A stretch of DNA of 64,000 bases from Takakia lepidozioides. Lineage: Eukaryota > Streptophyta > Takakiopsida > Takakiales > Takakiaceae. Shown here piece after piece: positions 44,646 through 55,111 of this stretch. Where the stretch lies: positions 55,473,053 through 55,537,052 of the forward strand of contig CM060732.1 of assembly GCA_030704615.1 (NCBI GenBank), given 5' to 3'. Each line of letters starts with the position of its first letter. Within the stretch, counting starts at the first letter, position 1. Below the pieces are notes generated by a model that did not search any database, was not told where the DNA came from, and saw only the letters and a program-made list of their open reading frames with translations. Position numbers and translations under genes: made by a program.

Positions 44646-45204
44646 GTAGTGTTTGTCTTCCCAAATTGTACATTATATCTGTTTTTCTATCCTAATACAA
44701 TATGTAAATCATACAATCTCAAATCATCCCGTACGTGACTATTGGTAATACAAAATGAACGTTTGAACTCATGACAACGTTTCTGAATTCTACTCCCAAT
44801 TCTGCAACTAAAAACCTTACCAGATAATGTTTGTCGATGGCGCACACATTGATACTAAATACATTTGGCGGTGAAAAATTAGGCGGTAGGTATCTACCTC
44901 GATCCATGACCTACGTATATACACATATATATACCTTTCAATCTCTAATTATAGGAAAGACAACAAGTCATGGATTTTGTAACACTTCTTAATCGTTCTT
45001 CCCCAAATCTCCGTACTATCATATTTGGAAGACTGGATATGTTGTATGGGTTTGGGGAGGGATGGAGTGATCCACATATGAGCCTGCCTCGGGGGCCCGA
45101 GTGTCATTAGCCCGGCCAGTGGCCTGAGCCTGATGCGCTAGAAGGAAGTCATCGTCCGATTGCCTCAGATGACCAGCTGATCCAATTGCGCAGATTTCAG
45201 ACCT

Positions 45205-45420
45205 AGGGGAGGTCACTCGGCATGAATTCTAAACCATGTGCAATAAAACATATGGTCCAACAAATTTTAAGAAATAAAAATTCTAAAAGATTTAATTTTA
45301 ACAAATAGTGGTGGAATTATGAAAATTACATTATAAAAAAACATAGGGGTACTTATTTGCCTTTGTGGTACAATTTTTTTAAAGAATGTATGGTAAGAAA
45401 AAAAAATGGAGGGTCAAGGC
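45205..45420 (+). repeat. Direct repeat, copy 1 (second at 48.98 kb)
   Basis: About 215 nt starting GTCACTCGGCATGAATTC recur at 48975-49190 with small indels, including AAAAGATTTAATTTTAACAAA and a final A-rich stretch. The spacing is about 3.8 kb. They could be terminal repeats of one element or two independent fragments. Confidence 0.75.
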
Positions 45421-45619
45421 ACCCCATTGATCTCATGAACAAGTCACCAAGAAGATTGCTACTGCGGGGCTAACTATCATGGTCTTACTGAATTGGTTTA
45501 CTAAGGCCCGGGGGAATCTTAAGTTCAAATATGATGGGTACTGATCCTAAATGGATAGATGTAGATATGATTATCTCTATTGTCACTTTAACTTATCAAC
45601 CAGAGAACAACTTGTATGT

Positions 45620-45912
45620 GTTAGATAATAATGATGCAGACTCATTGAATGAGTTTGTTAGTGACCGACAGTAGGCCATATTTGCTTGAATAAAGTTCAT
45701 GTATTTTGTTGTGCATGTGCTGCTACTATTTTACTTTCTCCCTTCAAATTGAATTTTATATAATACTTTAAAATAAATGTAGGTGTTTAATAAGACAATC
45801 TAGTATTTTTTACAATTCAAAATAGGGTGTCTATAAAAGACCCGTATTACAAAATTATGTAATGTTGCAAGGGTACACAAAAATAATAGTAATAATAATA
45901 ATAACCCCCCAA
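45620..45912 (+). repeat. Transposon 3'-end copy, inverted partner of 41.38-41.68 kb
   Basis: It starts in the ORF end NDADSLNEFVSDRQ-stop and continues through TTTTGTTGTGCATGTGCTGC to CCCCCCAACTATATCCC. It shows the unoccupied hAT insertion site. The upstream frame (from about 45.55 kb: DMIISIVTLTYQPENNLY) is probably the tail of a transposase of unknown type. Confidence 0.75.
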
Positions 45913-46186
45913 CTATATCCCTTTGTTCGTAGATGATCACAAAGTTCTACAAAAAGTGACATGGACCTCGGGGTTGCTGACTGTTACCATAATCACTTGG
46001 TTCAAACCATGAGGCCAGTGATGGACACGACATAGTTCCCATGGGCCCAACACTCTCATTGAGAAAGCTGCACGAAGCAGCAGTAACCAAAGTTTAACTA
46101 GTTAAAAAACAGACATACACTTTTGTGCCTTTAGGGAAAACATGCTATCTTGCAACCTTTATGCGTGTGTGTGTGTGCAAGATTCC

Positions 46187-46212
46187 TCATCACACACACA
46201 CACACACACACA
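46187..46212. repeat. (CA)n microsatellite
   Basis: A CACACA run of about 26 nt is preceded 17 nt upstream by a short GTGTGTGT run, so a small stem could form. Confidence 0.85.
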
Positions 46213-46616
46213 TTGCCCTAAATGCAGAAAAAAGAGTACCGAAATTTCATAGTTGTAGCTGCATATGGATCAACAGCATACGAATGCATTTGTATATGAG
46301 CACCGACATGGATACACACATCAAACTAAATAATTAGTTGCCTAATTGAACTTGGATCTTCACTTGAACATCTTCCTGCCTCTGACTGCAAATTCTTGAT
46401 CCGCAACCTCCTCATCATCAGCATGTACTAGCGCAGATTCATGCAAAGCGCGTCAACACCATTGCCACACCAAACTCCCACCAACGTTCGCCAGATTGAA
46501 ACTTACATCGTATTATGTATTATAATTCATGGTGCCATCAGCCCTCATACAAAAAGCCATTATTGAGAAAGATCACACTTCTTCGCTGCACTTGTAGTAT
46601 GCAGCTCCAATTGAGG

Positions 46617-46785
46617 TGCACGTCTCTATATAGTTGTGTCCATACGGCACCAACACCCCGTTGACGTTGCCTAAATAATAGTGGAGACCAACACCCCATC
46701 GACGTTGCTTAATCAACTATTATTTAGGCAACGACGACAGGGTGTCAGTGCCGTATTGACACAACTATATAGAGATATCTGCCAT
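46617..46785. mobile_element. Foldback element (hairpin of about 165 nt)
   Basis: The left arm, CTCTATATAGTTGTGTC, ATACGGCA, ACACCCCGTTGACGTTGCC and TAAATAATAG, is mirrored by CTATTATTTAGGCAACG, ACAGGGTGT, TGCCGTAT and GACACAACTATATAGAG. The arms are about 60 nt and the loop about 45 nt. It could be a small foldback MITE or a precursor-like RNA hairpin. Confidence 0.8.
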
Positions 46786-48974
46786 AAATATCTCGTGTTC
46801 TTGTGCCCCTGACTGGTAAAGAGGCAGCAGGCCCTAAGAATAGTCCCGTCAAGATATGGTCCCAAGCAAGTATAAGTAAAACCACCACAATACTGTTTTG
46901 AACAGTCATGCCACAACATACACACACATCCATGAATTAATCATTTGTATCCGCGTCTGTTGGAAATTGGAACAATAAATGCATAGGATACATGTCGAGA
47001 GCATATTGTCATTCCAGTAGCACACTTCATCCAAATCCACGAGCAGTAGGTGGGTACGAATTCGAAAAATTTGAACAAAAAGTGAATTTTGTTTTTTTTT
47101 ATTTAAAAAAAAATGTAGCTGGAGGTATCTATTAGTGCTGCACGGATAGTTGATATATTTTATATCAACCGGTTACGGATGTTTGACTTTAACCCGATAC
47201 TTAGAGAACCGTAATATATATCTATAACACTCAACTCCAAAAGCACCCACAACAATGGACAGGTTGATTATCGAAAATCTACTGCAAGACATGAAGTTGA
47301 CTGCAAAATCTTGCCATGGAAGCACCATACCAAAATTCACCGACGAAAAGTATTTTGATCAGCAGGTAGCTGCAGAAGACTGAGAGATGAGGAGCATTGG
47401 ACAATCACGGGTTCCAGGAGTAGATTAGAACTCCAAATGTACGATAAGCAATAATAATGATTCATAGTTCATTAAATAACACTGGTACTAGTCAAATGAG
47501 ATGAACAACACCAAACACATGAGGGAGGACATAACAATTTCCAACTATTGGAGATGCTTATAATTCACTTCACGCGGGTCACCCTGTGCTTGAGCTCCAT
47601 TGAGCACTACCGACATACAGAGCACAGCTAGAACCGCCATCTTTTGCCATGAATTAGCCATGAAAATAAAAATAAAAATAAAAATAATTAGCCATGATAT
47701 TGATCTTCGCTTGGAGCTCACGTCGAGGAACGAATCACAGGAGACCGATGCTTGCAACTGTTGTCTATCTTCCTACCCACCAAGATGGCCTTAGATCATA
47801 GCTGGTATATGGTATCAGGATGAGAAACTACTAGTACTGAATCCTTGCGAGTGATGTTATGATTGGTAGACCTGCATACTTGAGTTTTGTGAGTGATAAT
47901 GGAGTGTTACCACTATCCTGCCTTCTTAAAATATACTAGGTTCAACCACTGGGTTATTGGGAACGGGGTTGGTGCGTAAATAGTAGCGAAGCCAGCTTGT
48001 GTACTAACCACGTTTTGATCTTGTTACCATGTTGGACTGTGTGGTGTGTCGTTTACGAACTTACAACTGATTTTTTTTATTGCGTGTGAAACACGTCATT
48101 TCCCTACGTAAAGACCAATGTTCAGCGGGTATTACATTTTTTAATATCAGCCAGGTCCTGGTATTGAAAACAAATTGTATTTCAATACCAGCCGGTTCCA
48201 TAGTATTGGAATATTCACTTAACCCCTAAGTGCCCGCGAGGCCCCAAACGGGCCGTTTCGGTTTTGGACGGGCTGTACAAGGCATAGATCTGGGTCGATT
48301 TGAGTGTTTTTTGGTGCTGCGAAAGGCCCTCCGCGTCAGCTAGGGGCATGCAAAAGGGATTCGGCTGATTCAATTTTAGCCGTGAGATCTTAGGGTTTGA
48401 GTGGTAGGGGGGTCGGCGGTTGCCTTCCTCCCGCGTTTTCTTCTCGCTTCCCACGCGCTTCTCTCTCTCGTGCTCTATCGCTCACGCCAGGTCACAGCAG
48501 GGAGCCGTTGACTACCCACCAGGGGCTGTATTCTTGGCCAAATGGCCTGATTTTTGCTTTGACAGGTGCAGCACCTCACTCGGATGAAAAACTCTGTCCA
48601 TCAGCCTCATCCATTTCCAACCCGCCACTCAAATTTCGAAAAAACAAAAGTTTTCCTGTGAAAACTTGACACATGTCCAAAAAATGGGCCCCACATGCAA
48701 CGGTGGGGTTTATGCAGATCTGGCATGATTGGCCCTAAATTTGGCATGCAGGGGCAGGGGGTAGGTGGGGAGAGCTTGTCTGGTCAATTTTCCAAAATTA
48801 TAAAAAAAATCAAAAATTACGAAGGATTTTGTGGCAGGGGGTCTGGTTTTTTGTGGAAAGTCAAGCATGCCTGCGGGTGTTTAGCGGTTAATTCTAATAT
48901 CCGCCGGTTCTCAATAGTAGTATGATTTTTAATTTGTGGACGGGTATCAATAGGACGGGTATTTGTCATACCCT
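46786..48974. other. No certain gene; one signal-peptide-like short frame
   Basis: A minus frame (47661-47545, 38 codons) reads MANSWQKMAVLAVLCMSVVL then NGAQAQGDPREV, resembling a secretory signal peptide, just after an AAAATA microsatellite. A plus frame near 47255-47383 (MDRLIIENLLQDMKLTAKSC) is open for 42 codons. Neither could be linked to further exons. Confidence 0.3.
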
Positions 48975-49190
48975 AGGAAAAGTCACTCGGCATGAATTCC
49001 AAACCATGTGCGATAAAACATAGGGTCCAACAAATTCTTAAAAAATAAAATTTCTAAAAGATTTAATTTTAACAAAGGATTGTGGTATTATGAACATTCC
49101 ATTTAAAAAAAAAATAGGGGGTACTTTTTTGCCTTTGTGTTACAAATTTCTTAAAAAGAATATATGGAAAGGGAAAAAAAGAGGGGGGGG
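48975..49190 (+). repeat. Direct repeat, copy 2
   Basis: Starts GTCACTCGGCATGAATTCC. See 45205-45420. It ends against a G-run that lies inside the reversed gag start of the 49 kb LTR remnant. Confidence 0.75.
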
Positions 49191-49593
49191 CGGGGTTTGT
49201 AGATCTAGGATTCCCTTCACCATTATGATTCCTCTGGGTGGATGAACGTAAGTAGGTGACTATGGATGAAGTATTGTCTTCCATCTTAACTAACTAAGGA
49301 ACAAACTTTAGTTTCGCCAAACTGTCGAGGACGAGAACATGATTGAACACAAACAAGAGATCAGACTAAAGGTACAAGACTAGACAAGAAGTCAACGGCG
49401 GGCCCGAATGCACGGTGGGTAAACATGAATCAAGATAATCTTTATAACAATGGACAAGAGTACAAGATACTAGAACTCGACTCGAATACTGGGAACTGGA
49501 TTGGGGTACCAGATACTGGAAACTGGATTGGAGTACTGGAAGCTGGACTGGGGTACTGGGATTGAGAACAATACAATAGTAGCTTGAACTTGT
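49069..49593 (-). mobile_element. Chromovirus 5' end: LTR 3' half, leader and gag start (reversed)
   Basis: On the minus strand, 49593-49323 matches the second half of the 43660-44191 LTR and ends CTCGTCCTCGACA. It is followed by a leader of about 38 nt and an ATG at 49284 opening MEDNTSSIVTYLRSSTQRNH, a gag-like start. The frame runs into the 48.98 kb direct repeat. The LTR is cut at GAACTTGT by the CACTA tip at 49594. Confidence 0.7.
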
Positions 49594-50160
49594 CACTACA
49601 ACAGATGAGCGTTTTTATGACTGCACATATGACTATTTTTTCAGTCCTATATGCGTTCATGACTACATCACTCTATAGTGAAAAAAACCCTGTCATAGCG
49701 ACTAGTCTTTAGGACTGCATTTTGCAAGTCATAGCCGTGACTGCGTGCGTGGCACCTGGAGTCATGCATAAGAGAGTGATGTAGTTACAACTCTATGACT
49801 TACATACGACTAACTATATGACTACATTGTCTGATGAGCGTTGCCTACATGGAGAGGCTTTAGAGGAACACGTGCACCACTGCGCAAGCGACACGTCACG
49901 ACACCTGTTGCACTTCAGATGTGACATGTGGCACTTAGACATAATATATGACTAGCATATATGGCAGGGTTTATGCCACGTGTCATCAAGAATGTCTCTG
50001 AAAATAATTTAATAGTTATATTTGTAATTTTAAACTCTTAAATTTATATTTTATTTTTGAAAACAGGGGATAGCAGCTTGGAATTTTTTATTAAATGGTA
50101 TTATTGTTTAATTTAATAATGTTATATAAAATAAAAATAGATTAAATGATTTAAATTCTT
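49594..50160 (+). mobile_element. CACTA-type element end with ATGACT motifs
   Basis: The tip CACTACAACAGATGAGCG is followed by repeated TATGACT/GACTACAT motifs for about 350 nt, then AT-rich sequence. It matches the 16935 tip. The second end is not seen. Confidence 0.55.
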
Positions 50161-50419
50161 CATTATATGGTGAAATTCTGATATAAAAACAGAATGGACC
50201 CCTCTTGCATACTAGCAACCACAAGGACATTCAAAATAGACAAGTACAGGGAAATACACGCCCTGTAAATTATATTACAAAAATCCAAATGAGACCAATG
50301 TCCCAATGGACACCTCAAAGGCCACAAGGTCCAAAAATCCATGCCTGAAAAGGTCCAGTAAGCAAAAATACTAGTTTGTTTTGGTGCTACTAGAATCAAG
50401 GACCCTGTTAAACAATGCA

Positions 50420-51037
50420 ATACTTTCGGCCGATTTGATAAGAGGGAAAAACAGGGTGAAATGTGTTGAAGAAGGTGCCTTGATTAACAGTGCCTGATTT
50501 GATCAATTGTGCCGCTGCTGCTGCGGCTTCCAGTTGACCATCTACCCATGCAGGTTTCTTGTACCTATCTTTCCACATGGAATCATAGGTAATATGGAGC
50601 TTGAAATCCGGCCCTACCGGGGGGATATAAAGCTCATCGTCTTCCACGGTGGGAGGTGCGGTCTGGAGGACGCCTGCTGCGCTATGCTGCAGCGGTTGAC
50701 GCATTTCCATGGTTGCTGCCCCTTTTGTGTCCGCCTCGACATCCCTGACATCTGAAAACTTCGTTGCATTCTCATGGGTGAGTGGAAAATCCAGGTTTTG
50801 AGGGTGCTGTAGATGGATACGAGGATGCGAGATTGTAGCGGTTGCCTGGGTTGTCTCGTAGTTCATGTCGAAAGACTTTGATGTAGGCATATTTGACATT
50901 TTCTTTGGAAGTTGGAAGAGCGTATTGGCGGCGAGAGAGTGAGGCGATAGGAAAGGAAGGATTCTATGAAGTCTTGAGGCTTGCTCGCAAGCAGTAGGTC
51001 CAAATTTGAATTTATTGTTTCTCCACTGTTGGTGCAT
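50420..51037 (-). CDS. ORF1/gag-like protein of unknown repeat family, copy 2
   Basis: The open frame of about 205 codons (ATG 51037) has a Gln/Thr/His-rich N-terminal half and a C-terminal block DFKLHITYDSMWKDRYKKPA, WVDGQLEAAAAAAQLIKSGT and FHPVFPSY that recurs, diverged, at 18.1-18.4 kb on the plus strand. It is intact over its length, unlike the 18 kb copy. It may be a single-frame transposon protein or an exon of a host gene family. The function is unknown. Confidence 0.4.
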
Positions 51038-51495
51038 TGTGTGTCTCGCGGTTCAATTGACCAGACGAAACAGAGGTCGGCACTCATGGCTGATACTTAT
51101 GAAGATACCGTGTCTTCTCTGGAGCAAGAGGGTCTTTTCTCTTTTACTCTTCCGTAGCCCTGGACAGCGCCCCGGACTTTAATCCTCACAGGCGCACAAC
51201 GCATCCTTTGTGCTAGCCTTCTCCCTCCCAGACACGTCTTTGACAGCTGCAACGAAGGAAAATAGATGCCCACAAATGCTGAAAAACCCTAACCTTAAAA
51301 ATAATTCCTTGGCCTCGTCCGCTTTCAACTATCCATCTGTTGCACCATAGTCGCAATGTCAGGTGCTCTGTTGTCAAACACAATACAAGGAGGAGGTAAT
51401 AAGTGCAGTAGCCTCCTGGCCATTCGCCTGCGTGGAGCCGAGCCTCTGGGTTCGGTGAGAATCTCGGTATGGAACTGTCTCATATAAAAGAGGGA

Positions 51496-54296
51496 ATGCA
51501 TCAACCAACGAGGATGGTTTTTGGCATTTGCATGACTGCAGAGGAGGCGGACTTTTTATACAACGATCTATACGAGGATGTTGGCGGGGGCAAGCAATTG
51601 CTGAAGACTTCTTTGCAAGAGGTGTGACTGCTTGCTAAAATACACTGGTGTGGTGTCTGTTAAGGGAAAGAGAGAGGAAAAGAGACCCTTTGTATTACCT
51701 CTCAGAATTGTGTTACGCCTAGCCCTGGGCATAAGCTTGTCCTCTGTTGATTAAGGCCACCTCGAGGAGCATTAAAGAAGAACTGGTGAGAGAAGTGCAG
51801 TTTAGCTTCTTAGTTGTATACCAATTGTATGTCGAGTGACAAGTGTGGGGTGGGTGTGAAGTCTCATATACAACAACCCAACTCTTGGCATTTTATCAAA
51901 GAACCATCTGGGGAATCGTACAAGTGGTGTCTAGCATGGCAATATTGTCCTATCCATTCTGCTTAGCTGGTTATGGTAATATGATGCTCACTGAGGCAGA
52001 GTGGCGAGATACTTCCAGAACCAGACCTGCACCTTTCTCTCGCATGAGCAGATTGTGTGTCTATTCACTGTCGGCACCAGCATGAATCTCTTAGCATACA
52101 TATTGATGGCGGGCCCATTGGTAAAGTTAGGAAAGGTGCTGAAGTTTGATGGCTTGCTGGTTCAGATTGAAGAGCGACTTGAGACCTTCAAGAAACAGGA
52201 GGCAGAATTGCAAGAAAGAGTGGAAGCTTTGCAGAAGGAGGTGTGGTTCAGTCGACCCCATTATCTTGATCTCCACTGTTTCCTTTAAAGGTCTTGAATG
52301 TTACAAAGCATTACAATGTACTTGTTTTCTGGTGTTTTCCAGTGCGGTCATCTGATCTAGATGATCCGGGAAGTTTGTTTCAGTGATAGTGTTTGTCTTC
52401 ACCCTTGTTCTGGAGTACTTAGATTCTTCTGAGAATATTCTAGTTAGTGAAGTGAAATGCGTGACTCACACTAGGAGTAGCAGTCAAAAGTGCCTACATC
52501 CTAATAGGAGGTACTATCACTAGGTGCTCGCTCTGGGCTATCATTCCTCTTCTGCTAGTACCATGTGGGTCTCCAGTAGCATGTGGTTTGTGTACTGATT
52601 GGCTGGAGGTGGTTGTCAACAGAATGAGGCATTGCAGCAGGGCAAAGCTGTTTTGATTCGCAACATTTCTTGTCTCTTCAAGGCATGTCATACCTTACTC
52701 CGGAGATTCCAAGTTAATATGCTTGATCTTGGAAGCATGTTTTGGCTGGCAGCTTTACCAGTACTGAACCCTATTTGTACTTCCCAAGCAATGATGGATA
52801 TTGTCACTCGGGCATTTTGCCAGGGACCTCCAGGAGCTCCATCATGTTAGCTGAGAAATGCCGAACTATATAATTTATGAGTTGCATTCATTGTAAACTG
52901 AAAAGCCCCAAGGTTGGCAAGCAGCCCGAGTAGCACCGGAGAACGAGAAAGAGTTTTCCAGCCGACCATGCATAGCCCAGGCATAGCATGATTATTGATC
53001 CAAGAGAAATTTGGGGAGGGAGAGGATGGGTGTAGACTGGAGAGAGAGTGCCGGGGTTTGGGCCCAAGGGTGGACTACATTATTGCAGTGTGCTTGTTTG
53101 CAGCATTGTGGTAGTTGTGTAAACTCACATGATTGGGTATGTGCTTGTGTAAGGGAGAGCAGACAGCTCAGATGGAACTTGCAAGGAAAGACAAGCAGAT
53201 CAAAGAGCTTCGTGATGAGTAATTTCCTGTCATTCCATTCTCCCTTCAACAAACATGTCCCTGCTCTGCCTCTCCCCTACAGTGATAGTGCAATGACATC
53301 CACTTGTGTCATGTTTTCAGGACTGGTCCATGATCGCTAGAATTAGCCGAGTTTCAGTTTCATGAGTATCCAAATTTAGCAGACTGGATGAGGGCTCTAA
53401 ATTGATGGGGTGAATCGCTAAGGACCTGAAATTGATTTGGCTCATAGGTTTTTCTCTCCTCCTTCTCTTGTCCCTGATGTGTACCCATTTCCAGCATATT
53501 AAAACTGCCCTGGAACCCACTTGTTGGTGAAAATTCACATATATCTACCGAATGATCTAGTTGTAATGTTGGTAAATCTGTTGGGGTGTTTTCAACCTTC
53601 AAAGAAGGCCAAGTTGGAGCACCACTACTGTCTGTTGCCCAAGGTCTTGTCCTCCATTGTGGACAAGAATAAACATCATCACCACTTTCCTTTGTAGTTA
53701 CTGCAAGAAGATTTTATTGGTCTTAGAATCCATTCACTTAGCTAACACCTAACTGCAGTAGTTACAGCTTCATTGGTTGATTCTCAGGCTCAATGGGCTT
53801 TGGCAGGAACATGCGACTGAAGATGAAAGACGCACCAACAGATCCCAGTCCCTCCCACAACAAAAGGGCAGAATACCTCGCAACTACAGCAAGTGTGGGG
53901 CAAGATATAAGGCCAACACTTGAGAGGAGTAGTAAATGCTGGACTCAGGCATGCTTGTCACGGAGTCATCAAGCTCTTGATAGGGAGACAGACAGTCGCA
54001 ATGGAGGAATGGGGGATCCCCGGCAAGGGCTTGGTCATGATAGAAGGCCCCATGAAATTGAAACCTTTAGGTGTAGACAGGATGAAAACCATCGGCACTT
54101 TGATGATAGTAAGAGGCAAAGGAGTTTGAGTAGTGATGGGATCTACAGCTTTGAGGGAGTTAGACATACGAGACCAGAAGAAGGGAGAGGAAGTGGTTCC
54201 AAGGGCACATGGCAGGCAAGAAGACGAAACAGTGAGTCCAATGATGAGTTTCCAAGAGACAGGGACAGAGTGAAGGTTTCCAGGCAAAAAAGGTAG
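51496..54296 (+). CDS. Coiled-coil nuclear protein with a FLASH-like N-terminal motif (five or six exons)
   Basis: Exons proposed: 51496-51621 (EEADFLYNDLYEDVGGGKQL), 52166-52240 (IEERLETFKKQEAELQERVE), 52623-52682 (NEALQQGKAVLIRNISCLFK), 53163-53218 (TAQMELARKDKQIKELRD) and one from 53788 (LNGLWQEHATEDERR). All junctions keep phase; 52682 uses a GC donor (GCATGT). Joined, they form a continuous heptad coiled coil with NISxLxK-TAxxExxRKD, which from memory resembles the N-terminal region of FLASH/CASP8AP2, a histone-mRNA processing factor. The C-terminal part (about 53.96-54296) is rich in Arg, Asp, Glu and Ser (FRCRQDENHRHF, RPEEGRGSGSKG, FPRDRDRVKVS), nuclear in character. Reaching it needs a short intron of about 70 nt after 53.9 kb or a frame change. 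The first ATG is chosen as the earliest in frame; 51514 and 51532 are alternatives. The 3' end might extend by splicing after AAAAG near 54292. Confidence 0.6.
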
Positions 54297-55111
54297 TACA
54301 TGCTATTGAGATAATCTTCGTGCTCTCTCTCTTTCACCGTGTCTCTCATGTACTTATTAAGGAGATGACCACATCCCAATGGACCTCAAGTGGGGAAGAG
54401 ATAAGTGCCGCCACCATTTAGAGCTCAAATCACAGAATCTGCAAAGCAAAATGTCTGCTCTTTGGCAGTTTAGCATTACACATCAACTCTACACATCAAC
54501 TGTCCTGTCCCTTTCGAGATGCACTCTTTCTGTGCACACCTGCGAAACCTAGAACCATGGACTGGCACTGCATCAATAGAAACCAGGTAAATTCCCCTCT
54601 AAGAAAGAACATTAGCAGGACACCCAGATTCTGGTGGCTTCCAATTTTGTTTCTTTTCTTTCTTACCCAGGGCAATCAACACTGCACCACCCTAGAGTTG
54701 CTAGTAGCCCTTTTAGTACAACCTCCCTGAGGGTTGTCCCATATCACATAATAGAAAATAGAAAATGGTTTAACATCCGTCAGAGCGTGTCTGGGGAAGT
54801 TGTTCAGTGTGGGGAGGAAGAAGAAGACAGGGATCTGATGTGCAGTGTGCAAAATGAGGGAGTTCGGGAGGGAGGAGGTTGAAGATGAGGCAGAAGAATT
54901 GCATAGATGAAGAGTTCTGGTACTGCTTGGGGTCACAGGTGGTGAGATCGAGATGGGGCTATTGGAGCTAGGGTTCACAGCAGTTCTTGTTAAGATCTGC
55001 ACAGGAAATGCAATGACAGAGGAGAGGTAGAGAGAAGGAGAGAGATTGTGGGTGCTGCAGGTCTTTCGTCAAAGGAGAAAAACCTGATCCGGTGGATTGG
55101 AAGAGGTGAGA

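Noticed and set aside
45019-45216. Link between 45.18 kb and 6.15 kb through CAGATTTCAGACC text
   Set aside because: Only about 20 nt match, with no extension; not enough to call a repeat.
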